From Serinus canaria (lineage: Eukaryota > Chordata > Aves > Passeriformes > Fringillidae), in NCBI RefSeq assembly GCF_022539315.1, contig NC_066315.1:19877649-19941648 (forward strand): a stretch of 64,000 nucleotides of DNA, given 5' to 3'. The notes under the pieces were generated by a model, which was given only the letters and a program-made list of their open reading frames with translations, ran no database searches and was not told where the DNA came from. This document shows, piece by piece, positions 14,401 to 41,415 of this stretch (the stretch's first letter is position 1; each line of letters begins with the position of its first letter). The translations under genes and the position numbers were made by a program.

Positions 14401-17400
14401 AAAGGAGTAAGATGAAATCATGGGTATTTCATACAAGTAGCAGATTCCAGATCTATAGTAATGGAAACTCTTCACTTACAAACATATTCAAAAGTTGAAT
14501 TGCTGTCTAGTCTGATGAAAACAAAAAAATCACACATAGATGTGCATTAGAGGAAAAACATGTGAGTTTAAAAACTACCAAACTAAGACAGAACAGAATT
14601 TTAGCATGACAGCTACTTGTTTACAAGAGTAACTAGAAGATAGATGCCACATTTAGGGGGAAGGACAGTTACTGGGTAAATCATAGGCAATGATTTATTT
14701 GTGTTCTGTACTTACAGACTAACCCAAGTTTCTCCCTTTCACTGGCTGGTATTCAAACTCAGTTTAGGTTGTATTCATGAATTTCTTCCCAGTCCACCAT
14801 GTTCTTGGCAAAGGAAGAAGAAAATCCATAACAAAGTTGAGAGAGCAGAAGGGTCTTTATTAATCACAAAGGAAGAGGGAGGGAAGATGGGGAAAGCAGA
14901 AGTAGGCATATGCAGGGGAAAAAAAGAAAAGACAGTATTAGACCACTCCTTAAAAGAATCCAAGGACTTCTTGGTTTCATCAACTATTTCTAGCATACTG
15001 TTTAAAAAACCTGATATGTAATACAGGTAAAAAAATCTGTGGCAGTTTAGTATTACAAAAACACAGGACAGTGAAGATTATCTTCTGGCAGATGTTCAAA
15101 GAAAGACATAATATGCTCTTTTCTTCCTTACTCATCTATGTGATAAAAGGGCCCAAAGCTGAATATTCAATTCTCCCAACATGCCTTTTTCTCTACTTTG
15201 CAAAAGATAAAAATAAAAATGAAAAAATTCTAAATACTTAAATGATGAGACTTCTAACATACTTGGAAGAAATGACTACTGAATAAGTATCGATAGCTTT
15301 CAAGCTGTGAAACAAAATGCGTATCTGGTTCCAAAGAGCAACAACCTTGGAGGCCTCAGAGCTGAAGACAGAATGCAGATAGAAGTTTGCTAGAAAGAAG
15401 GCAGGAGGAATAGCATAATTCTGGAGGTCAAAGAAGTTTCAATACAAAGTTTCATTCTGCACACTAACAGCTAATTTAGAGTCTTAAGCACAAAAGAACT
15501 GCTAAAATACATTTTGTATTTTTTTACATCCCCAGATTTGATTACAAGGAGGTACAGAAGCTGTCAATAACTTTTAGTAGTCAGAGGAACCAAAAACCAT
15601 TTGGTTTTTCAGATAATGGTCTCTCCTAAACTGACTGGGAACTGCCAGTAAGGATAGGTGAAATAAACTGTGGAGTTACAGAAGTTCAATCATCTTGAAT
15701 TAGAGCTTACCATTACTTTTCTTAAAGCAACTTTTTAATAAACTGTAGCAATTATTCAGAGCAACCTGTAAGATGCTGAATAATTACCGTTCCAAAACTA
15801 AGTAAACCCCAGATTTGTGAGCTTCTCAAAGAACTCTATATTCCACATAAAAAAAAAAAGGTATTGATAACAGTCATTTATCTTTATCAGGGTTGCTGAC
15901 ATTCCCTTCTATTTTTAACCCACAGTTTAATTAAGAGTTATCTTGGTAATATTGATGAAATGGTAAGTCAAGCAAGTTTTACTCAGACATGCATTAACAC
16001 AGGCACTAACTTAATGGCTCCACCATCTATCCACACTACTACATGTTGCTTAGAAGAATGTGCCACTTGAATCATAGCTTCAGCATTTTTGGAGCTTCAG
16101 CAGGTCATTTCTGGAGTCTGATTTTTTTAAAACTTCTGAAAATAAGTTACCAAAAAGTAAATTTAACTGAACTTATGCAATTTAGCAACTAGACTTTAAA
16201 TGGCTGCAGAGAATGATATTTTAAATAAAACAATACTTGAGTAATGTTTCTCAATTAAAAAAAAAAAAGGGAAAATTATCATGAAGACATTAGAAGGTCA
16301 CCTAGAAAAATGACAAAAGTCTATTTTAAAGCCAACTGTTTATTTTATGAGTATCTCCAGTTCACATCATACAATTACTACTTGATTATGAGACAATATA
16401 TATTGAGAGCTGAAAGACTTAGACACACCTCATCCCCCTGCTCTACTTGACGGAACACAGATGGAACTTTTAAATCTTTGCTTAGTTTCACCTCTCCTTT
16501 TGCCAAGGGCTGCAGGTTATCACACAACTCGCACCAGCCATAAGAACTGATACCATGATCCTCACACAGCAGACCCTGTTTGCATATTTGGAATACTCCC
16601 TCTGTACAGCCAAAATCAGTGTGTAAGTTACTGTGCTAGTCTGCTCAACAAAGCGATTTCACAGCACAGCCTGTGAATTCTCCAAGGAACTATCAAGATT
16701 TGATGTAACTAGAAGAGGAACCAAAATAAACTCAGAAATTACTATGCTTTATTATTAGTAAGGATATTATTTAGAGAAGACGGTTGTATTGTTGGAGAAT
16801 AATTTCCCATTAGATCAAAAACTTATGTTTGAAGCAAATTTTCTAGAATGAAATTTCAGTTTTGGCCATGAAAAGAAATTCACTTTCTTTTCTGTGGTTA
16901 CACAAGAAGAGAGATTAAAAAAAAAAAAAAAAAAACAAAAAAAGAACCCAACCCAAAACAAAGCAAAAATGAAACAAAAGACAAATCCAGCACTAAACCA
17001 GGATCAGGACACACCCTAAAGTCTCTTATTGGGATAAATGCCAAAGAGTAAATATTTCATTATATTATCTCATCTATTTAACTGTGAGACTAATATTTCA
17101 TTAACCATTTAAATACATGAACATATTAGGTTTGCAATGTGAGGTATTGACAATGGAGAGGACTACACAGTGTTTTCTGAGAAACTCCTACAAACTTCTC
17201 CAATGTGTATTCAGCCAATGCCAGCCAAGGCCACCAGCAACAAGTGCAATGCGTCTGGGATAACATATTGAACATGAGAAAAAGTTATTGCACAGGAGAA
17301 ATTAAGGACAGAGTAGTGAGACTATGTAAGAGAAACTCTGCTGACTCCAAGGTTGGTGCAGAAGGAGGGGGAGGAGGTGCTGCAGGTGCCAGGGATCCGC

Positions 17401-19714
17401 CTGCAGCCCATGGTGATGCAGCTGTGCCCCTGCAGCCAGAGGTCCATGGGGGAGCACAGATCCACCTGCAGCCCAGAGAGGACCCCACGCTAGAGCACGT
17501 AGATCCAAATGCAACTGTGACCCCACTGGACACTCCTGTTGGAGCAGGCTCCTGGCAACAACCTGTGGAGCTGTGGAGAGAAGGCCCATCTGGAACAGGT
17601 TTCCTGGCAGGTTTGTGACCTTGTGGGGGATCCATGCTGGAATGGGCTGTCCCTGAAGGACTGCACCTCGTGAAATGGACTCATGTTGGAACAGTCAGTT
17701 AAGAATTGAATGAAGAACTCCTTGGGAAGAACACACATTGGAGAAGCCCATGGAGAACTGTCTTCCACGGGAGAGATCCCACAATGGAACAGGGGATGCA
17801 GTCCTCTCCATAAGGAACAGAGTGGCAGAGACAATACATGATGAATGGACCACAGCCCCCATTCCCTGTTCCCTTCTGCAGGGAGGGGGTAGAGAACCAA
17901 AAATAAAGCTAATCTTGGGAAAAAAAGAGGGAGGAGCAGGTGTTCAGAAGATCTGGTTTTATTTCTCATTAACCTGTTCTGGTTTGATCAGTAATGAATC
18001 CTATTTATTTCACAAATTGAGTCTGTTTTGCCCATGATGGGAACTGGCGAGTGATCTCTCCCTTTCCTTCCTAAGCCTTTTGCTGTATTTTCTCTCCCCC
18101 TGTCCAGCTGAGGAGGGGAGTCATAGATCTGCTTTGGTGGGCATCTGGCATCCAGCCAGAGTCACTCACAATGAAGAATAACTTTTCTTCCAGGAAATAA
18201 TATACAATAACCAAGACAATGTTTTCCTGAAGATAAATACTGACATCATAACCTACTATAGAGGCAAATACTAAATGCCACCAGCTATCTGCTGATCACT
18301 TCCCTGCTTACAGATCTCTTCGGAGTCTTTGGAGTACTTCATGGAAGAAAAGGAGTTGCAGATTGCACTACTTGATAAAAACAAAAAAAAGGTACTTAAT
18401 ATTTCTCTGGAGGATAGGGGAAACATTGGGTCTTGCCAAATAGGTTTGACAGTTCGGAAAAACAAGATATTAGCAACAAATTCAGAAGACTGTTAGAAGA
18501 CTTCAGGAATGATGTGGATAGGATGGTATATGCATGAGAAAAAGAAATGATCTGGGATGATCCCAAATGATCATTTATGAATCAAATGATCCCAATCCCA
18601 TTCCATGAAAGACAGTTTGACACATAGATGTTAATGCGCACACACACTGAGGCTTTGGTATGTACAGAATTAGATTGGGTTATGTGCAATCACAGGCAGA
18701 AAACTATTAAAGTACACCAGGTGTATCTGCCTCCAAAAACTTGCAACAGAGCATTGCACAAAAAAGGCTTATCTGCATTTTCAATAACTTTAAAGTGGAA
18801 ATGAGGAACACATTTGGAAACCTGCTGAGAACAATTAATGAATTTAATGTTCATATTGTTTTTCCTCGAGGCCCTGAGCTTGGAGCAGGCAAAATGACGT
18901 TACTGGTAACTATTTAATTTTCTAATCAAAGCTGGCTAGTAAACCAAAAGCATTAAAACAAATAAATTAACAGATAAACCATAATTTTCTACTTTTATGA
19001 TAACCATCTGAGGTGAAGGTGGTGGCAGACCCAAATTCTGAGCTCTGGATTAGAACACGAGCTATGATTGCAGGGCTGGATGAACTGGGCAAGCGATGGA
19101 AAGCGATACTTATCCCCTTATGACCTTTTTATTTTTGGCTGGAGAACTGATTTTCTTGGGTCACTAAGTGTATTTAACTAACACCTTTGCCAGAACACAA
19201 ACAGATCTTTACCTCGAAGGCCGCTACATGTTTGGCGTCCTTCTTTCCCTTTTAATTAAAGACTAAATCAACACGATTTTAATAACAGACCCCGACTTAA
19301 AAAGGAGGATCGGCGAAGCCAAGAGGGACCGTCATCGTCCAGCACAGCAGTCCCGGCCGCCGTGGATGCCGGGCGCGCACCGCCCGAAGGGCTCCTGGGG
19401 CAGACGCCGCGTTTAACGCGGCCAGGGAGGAGGGGACAGGAGGGACCACCTCGAGAACTCAAACAAAGCGACCCGGAGCATGAGGCGCCGCGGGACCAGC
19501 GCTCACGGCGCTGCACAAAGCAAAGCCCAACTTTTGGCCGGGCGGGCCTTCAGGGGAAGCCCGGCGAACGGAGCCGGCTCCGAGTCCCCACGGCTGCCCG
19601 CGGCCCCCGCAGCCCCGCGGGCTCCGCTCGCCGCCCGCCCCGCCGCCGGCCCGGGCCCGCGCGCCCACCTTGGCTACCGAAGAGGCTCCACAGCTTGGCG
19701 AAGATTAGGCCCAT
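5359..19714 (-). CDS. ARL5B: ARL5B, ADP-ribosylation factor-like GTPase 5B (complete, 6 coding exons)
   Basis: Coding exons in transcript order are 19669-19714, 12149-12209, 10856-11003, 9116-9199, 7298-7449 and 5359-5407. They total 540 nt, giving 179 residues plus TAG, the usual family length, and every intron is GT-AG. Visible motifs are Gly2 after the start Met (N-myristoylation site), the P-loop GLDNAGKT at about 23-30, switch I threonine in PTIG at about 47, switch II WDIGGQE at 65-71, NKQD at 125-128 and a CAL-type G5 motif near 158-160. The start has G at -3 and G at +4, a good Kozak context. ARL5 proteins are ARF-family GTPases of the trans-Golgi network that recruit tethering factors for endosome-to-Golgi transport (established knowledge). 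ARL5A and ARL5C are close paralogues. I choose ARL5B from the exon residues and from synteny with NSUN6 and CACNB2. No key GTPase residue is missing. Confidence 0.96.
7298..7449 (-). CDS. ARL5B: ARL5B coding exon 5 (NKQD motif)
   Basis: This 152-nt exon runs from a TTGCAG acceptor to a GTAAGT donor. It encodes [10 protein letters not shown] through LTGE plus two bases of a Gly codon. It holds the guanine-specificity motif NKQD and the SCCAL G5 motif. Confidence 0.96.
9116..9199 (-). CDS. ARL5B: ARL5B coding exon 4
   Basis: This 84-nt exon is in phase 0 at both ends and encodes 28 residues, from [10 protein letters not shown] to MLAHE. The acceptor is CCTAG and the donor GTATGG. Confidence 0.96.
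10856..11003 (-). CDS. ARL5B: ARL5B coding exon 3 (switch I and II)
   Basis: This 148-nt exon runs from a TTTAG acceptor to a GTATGG donor. It completes Phe36 and encodes residues to Glu85, including PTIG and WDIGGQE. Confidence 0.96.
12149..12209 (-). CDS. ARL5B: ARL5B coding exon 2 (P-loop)
   Basis: This 61-nt exon is flanked by an AG acceptor (reading TGCAG) and a GTAAGT donor. It encodes [20 protein letters not shown] plus two bases and carries the GTP phosphate-binding loop. Confidence 0.96.
12719..13142 (-). mobile_element. CR1 LINE 3'-end fragment
   Basis: Reading on +, it opens with CACAGAATGATAGAATGG, the reverse complement of the usual CR1 3' tail. It continues through the familiar CR1 end segment (ACCATGTCCAGATGGG, TTTCCTGATGTTCAGAGG) to CAGGTGAGGCC. 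It is a 5'-truncated minus-strand copy inside ARL5B intron 1, with no intact reverse-transcriptase frame. Confidence 0.85.
16918..16960. repeat. Poly-A / A-rich tract
   Basis: A run of about 20 A followed by CAAAAAAAG and an A-rich tail in ARL5B intron 1. It could be the tail of a decayed retrocopy, but no body is recognised. Confidence 0.6.
17205..18170 (+). mobile_element. LTR-like avian interspersed repeat (probably endogenous-retrovirus derived, non-coding)
   Basis: This GC-richer block interrupts AT-rich intron. It has recurring phrases of the type GGACCCCACGCTAGAGCA, GGAAGAACACACATTGGAGA and GAGATCCCACAATGGAACA, then an AATAAA at about 17901, and it ends in GTCCAGCTGAGGAGGGGAG and a CCAGCCAGAGTCA-like tail. 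I recognise this as a repeat common in avian genomes and infer an LTR origin. The exact family and the 5' boundary are uncertain. The open frames here (for example 17205-17618) are chance products of the repeat. It lies antisense to ARL5B. Confidence 0.6.
19669..19714 (-). CDS. ARL5B: ARL5B coding exon 1
   Basis: ATG at 19714-19712 followed by 15 codons ([15 protein letters not shown]) plus one base. The donor is GTGGGC immediately at the low-coordinate side. It encodes the myristoylated amphipathic N-terminal helix and lies inside the CpG island. FGSQ differs from the FCNQ I recall for human ARL5B. Confidence 0.95.
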
Positions 19715-20559
19715 GCCTGGCCTCGGCTTCCCGCTGAGCGCCCGGGGCACCCCGAGCTCCCCCAGGCAGCAGCGGCAGCAGCAGCGACTCCCCCAACTCC
19801 CTCGCGGAGGCTCCGCAGCGGCCCCGGCAGCGCCGAGCGAGCGGGCGGGCGGGCACGCGGCGCGGCCCCGCCCCGCCCCGCCAACGGCCGCACGGCCCCG
19901 CCCCCGCCGGCGCGGCCCGCGCGCGTCACTGCGGCGTCATGGCGGCGGCGGCGTGTCTGCGGGATAGTGGCGAGATTTCCACCAGGGCTGGTGGAAAGCC
20001 GACGGGTCTGCGGTCGGGAGGACGGAGCCGCCCCGCAAGGGACGAATGCTGCGAGGAGCGTTAGGCCCCCGCCGCGGTGGTCGGCGCCGGGGTGGGGAGG
20101 CGCTGGCAGCACGCCGTGGCCGACCCCCTGTCCTGTCCTTTAGCCCGGCGGTGCTGTGGCCGGTCCACGGCCTCTGCCGTTGGGAAGGGTTGAGGGTTTC
20201 AGGGCAGGCAGTGCTCCCGTGTACAGTAAAACTTGTGGAAGCAGCGGATTCGCTTTCAGGGCTGTGGTGCAGGTTCCTGTACTGAGGTCTTTCGGGGGTG
20301 CCCACCCGGGTTTCCTCCCAAGCAGCACCTTGGGGAGGGTCCGGAAGTGAGCACGAACCCGGCTCCGCCCTACCGAGCGAGCCTGCGAGCACTTAGGTGC
20401 AGAAGCGGTGGAAGTACAAAACCAGTTACTTTAACCCACTCGGCAGAATTTCAGAAAAAAAAACCAAAAAACAAACAAACAAAAAACCAAACAAAACCAG
20501 AAATCCAAGCAGAATAATAAATAAAAAAGAAGCGACGTCAGCAACGTCTTGTCCGATAA

Positions 20560-20707
20560 GCTCGGGAGCCCCGCGGGCTCTGCTGCCGCCCTCCCGTGCC
20601 GAGGTGGGAGCACAGGGCCTGGCTCGGCGTGCCCGGCTCCCATGGTGACACTGGCAGGCGGCACTTCCTGTGCCGCCCGGAGGGGGCGGGCCCGGCGGGC
20701 CCTGGCG
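20560..20707 (+). other. NSUN6: NSUN6 non-coding exon 1 (probable; 5' end approximate)
   Basis: A strong donor (GGCG|GTAAGTG) at 20707/20708 sits in the CpG island, with ETS and GC-box sites just upstream. It would join the acceptor at 22783-22784 before the ATG exon. The 5' end is a guess. Confidence 0.5.
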
Positions 20708-22784
20708 GTAAGTGTGTGTTGGGCGGTGGGTCCGGGTCTGGGCTGAGCGCTGTCCGGTCCGGCCCGGCACCTCCGTGTTCCGCCCTTGTCGTTGCGGCCC
20801 GGGTCCGGCCCGGCCCTCTGTGTGCTCGGGGTCCGTCGGGCTGAGGCGGCGGAGGCGGTGGCGCGTCCCGCTGGGGTGCGGCCGCCTGCCGGGTACCTGT
20901 GGGCTGCAGCGCAGGGCCTCGGGGAGCTGTGAAGGGCTGCGCGTCCCGCTCCTGCCCGCTCCCTGATGTTTTCAGTAACGGGCGGGCGAGGGAATAAAGG
21001 AGGGAGCCTCATATTCCACTCCCTGCGACAATGACTGCACTGTCGTTTTCCTTGTGTGGCAAAGGGTGGGCAGGGAGGTTTGAAAATCTTGCTCGGCATC
21101 TCTGGTACTGACTGCATGTGACTGCTGGTAGCGTTGATGTACGTAGCTGGATCAAAGCCCTGGTCCGGCATCGCGTTCCCCGCTGCAGTTCCCCACAGAG
21201 ACACATAAAAATCGGTGAAAAAGAGAGTAAAAATATTTTCTTCCCACGTCCGTCATGTCTTTTCTGGGGCAAGGTGTACGGCACAGCGGGTGTGGAGAAA
21301 AAAGATACGCAGGTACTACGAGCTGGCCTCCTGCTGAACGTTTCAAGTCTGACTCTTGTGCTTGGCGGGGCACTAGGCTGTCTCCCTCATCAGCCTGGCT
21401 GCCTGCTGTATCTGAACTTGAGAGCATCTCTCCTGTCCCTTCCTGGCTATGTTCCCCAGCCTGCAAGATTGCCTTCATAATGTAAATATTGAAGTCACCC
21501 ACAGGGCTTATAAACACCATGTTTCTACCAATTTTCAAATGTCTGCCTAATTATTTTCAGGATTCCAATTCCTTAAAAATTTAGAATGTGTGGGATTTTT
21601 TAAAAGGCTACTTTAAAAAAATTTCCTTCCTTTTCTGAAGGAAAGCCTCTTGAAATGTAGGCCATATGGGGATCTTTTTGTGGGTCTTTTTTGTGGTTCT
21701 TGTTTTTGGGGTTTTTTTCTATAATGTAAGCATCCTAGGACAACAGGCACATGGTATGTCACATTTTCTGAAATGTTAAATTTGAGCTTTGGTGATTTCA
21801 GTTGTAGCAGCTATTGTACTACTTGTACAATAGTACTATTGTACTAGTAGTACAATAGTTAGTACTATTGTACTACTATTAGTTTTCATGGCAATAGCAG
21901 GGAAAATTCTTGGCATTTTGTTAGACTGTAAAAAGAAGTTAATTCAATTACAGTTTCTTTCTTTCAATAGCTGCTAATGTTGCTGAATAAGGCTTTGAAA
22001 TTCCTATCCATGAAACTTTGCCTTTGTCTGGTCTCAAAAGTAAGTCTACATAAGGTCACATTCTTTTAGCATTAAGATTTTAATTCAATCAGAAATATTA
22101 AAAATAAAAAAATACTCTTCAGGGGTTTTATATGATAAAAGCGACACAATCTCCTATTCAAATAAAATGAATACGAAACATTCTGATCTCTCTTCTCTAA
22201 GTATATTTAGTTTGATGAAAATGTATTTCAATAGTCAAAATTCCTTATTATGAATGGAATAAACCTAGAGTGTTGTTCTCTCTTTCCTTCCATTTAAGTT
22301 GTCATAAGCAAATTTAAATTTTTAGGTAGTATCATTTCAGACTGAAGTGTATATAATTTTTCAAAATTTTTGAGGGGTGGGCAGATACCATTTGGGAAGA
22401 TAACTGCATTTTATTACCTACAGAGAAAAATGGTAAAGAGTAAAATCTCTATTAGAACTGAGCTACAATAAGACTTTATAGCTGGGATTTTCAAGAGGAA
22501 TTAAAGCTACATCTTGAAATTTCCTGTAACTTTTATCAATGTAGTTTTTTCACCAGTTTCTTCACCACTTGAAGATTTATTTTAAGGGTTGGTAGAATTT
22601 TTGTAATTGAGAGTAATGTTAGTCATATCCTGACCAATATTTGGAAATTTGAATGCAATAAAATTGCATTAATAAATTGGAAGAATCAGAACCAGCAGCT
22701 TGGTTTGTGAGTACATCTTATGCTAAATTTATAAACTTACAGAATATGATAAGAATCACAAAGAAAATACTTTGCTTATTTCAG
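20708..22784 (+). other. NSUN6: NSUN6 intron 1
   Basis: The first half is GC-rich (the edge of the CpG island) and the second half AT-rich. It holds an alternating inverted-repeat array at 21811-21875. No exon is recognised. Confidence 0.6.
21811..21875. repeat. Alternating inverted-repeat array (ACTATTGTACTA units)
   Basis: Unit CTATTGTAC (21811-21819) pairs with GTACAATAG (21825-21833). ACTATTGTACTA (21835-21846) pairs with TAGTACAATAGT (21848-21859) across one base, and the latter also pairs with a third forward copy at 21864-21875. Five alternating arms occupy 65 bases. Confidence 0.9.
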
Positions 22785-22818
22785 TTCCTTGCCAGCAGGT
22801 TTTAAAAACTAAAGGAAG

Positions 22819-40754
<17,936 letters not shown>

Positions 40755-41415
40755 GGATTTGGGAATGCAACCTGAAAAAATACCTCAGTGAGTCTAAGAA
40801 CAGTTCAGACGTAAAGTGCCTTTCTTCCTGCTGCAATGTTACCAAGCCAACGGGCTGACGGCAGGGTTGCTATGGCAGCACTAAAATCTGCCAGCTGTTC
40901 TGATGGGAAAGAGCCACAGGTTGCAGCAGAAAAGTCATGGTTGGGGGAAGGGTAGTATCATTTGTAAGTCTCCCTCTGCTTTTGTATTTACAGCAGGTCA
41001 GTGCCTGAATGACAACTATGTTCACTCATAATGCTGTCTGCGCTGGTTTCCCCTTATCTGGTGTGGCAAGCGTAGGAAGGGGATGTAAGCTACTCTACAA
41101 AATGCAAACATAAAAAAATAGATGGGAACTATTACAATGACTTTTGGAAAAGGTAGTTTCTATGGAGGTTTACCAATTGTTAGTTTCCTTAAATAGTGCT
41201 TCTCAAAACACTGCAACATTTTACAAAGAACTGTTTTATAAATTGATACTTAGAACCTCATTTCTCTTTTATTTTAATACAAGCAAGATTCTCTGTACAC
41301 ATAGTATATACACAAAATACGATTAGGCTTTGTAGCATGTCTTTTATAGCAGCATGAATATATTAAACCATCTCACTCTGGGAATGTAAATAAATATTGT
41401 TTCAACATCAAACTT
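40755..41415 (+). other. NSUN6: NSUN6 3' UTR (end inferred)
   Basis: Sequence after the stop leading to the first good polyadenylation hexamer, AATAAA at 41389-41394, followed by a T-containing stretch. The cleavage site about 20 bases later is inferred. Confidence 0.6.
41389..41394 (+). terminator. NSUN6: Candidate NSUN6 polyadenylation signal
   Basis: An AATAAA hexamer 635 bases past the stop codon. An ATTAAA lies about 27 bases before it. Confidence 0.5.

Larger units (their letters stand above)
12210..19668 (-). other. ARL5B: ARL5B intron 1
   Basis: This 7.5-kb first intron contains a CR1 fragment (12719-13142) and an LTR-like repeat (about 17205-18170). It also has an A-run at 16918-16940 and a short degenerate repeat of AAATGATCCC at about 18550-18600. 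The rest is unremarkable AT-rich sequence. Confidence 0.8.
19330..20960. promoter_or_regulatory. CpG island / bidirectional ARL5B-NSUN6 promoter
   Basis: This is the only strongly GC- and CpG-rich stretch in the window. It contains ARL5B exon 1 (minus) and the probable NSUN6 exon 1 (plus). Sites seen include GC boxes at 19866-19882 and 20681-20690, a YY1-like ATGGCGGC at 19939-19946 and an ETS/GABP-type CCGGAAGTGA at 20341-20350. There is also an inverse ETS-type CACTTCCTG at 20662-20670 and a GACGTCA half-CRE at 20534-20540. No TATA box is evident. This fits a housekeeping head-to-head promoter; the start sites themselves are inferred. Confidence 0.85.

Noticed and set aside
17205..17618. 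137-codon plus-strand open frame
   Set aside because: Lies entirely inside the LTR-like repeat. The sequence repeats its own phrases and has no recognisable protein domain.
19715..19750. Possible N-terminal extension of ARL5B
   Set aside because: The frame is open upstream, but the codon at its apparent start is GTG, not ATG. The ATG at 19714 gives the conserved Gly2 and a good context.
19362..19967. 201-codon plus-strand open frame
   Set aside because: A GC-driven chance frame antisense to ARL5B exon 1 and its leader, Arg/Pro-rich with no domain.
20431..21204. 257-codon minus-strand open frame
   Set aside because: It lies in the CpG island where stops are rare, is rich in Arg/Pro/Ala, overlaps NSUN6 exon 1 in antisense and begins with low-complexity sequence. 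No family resemblance.
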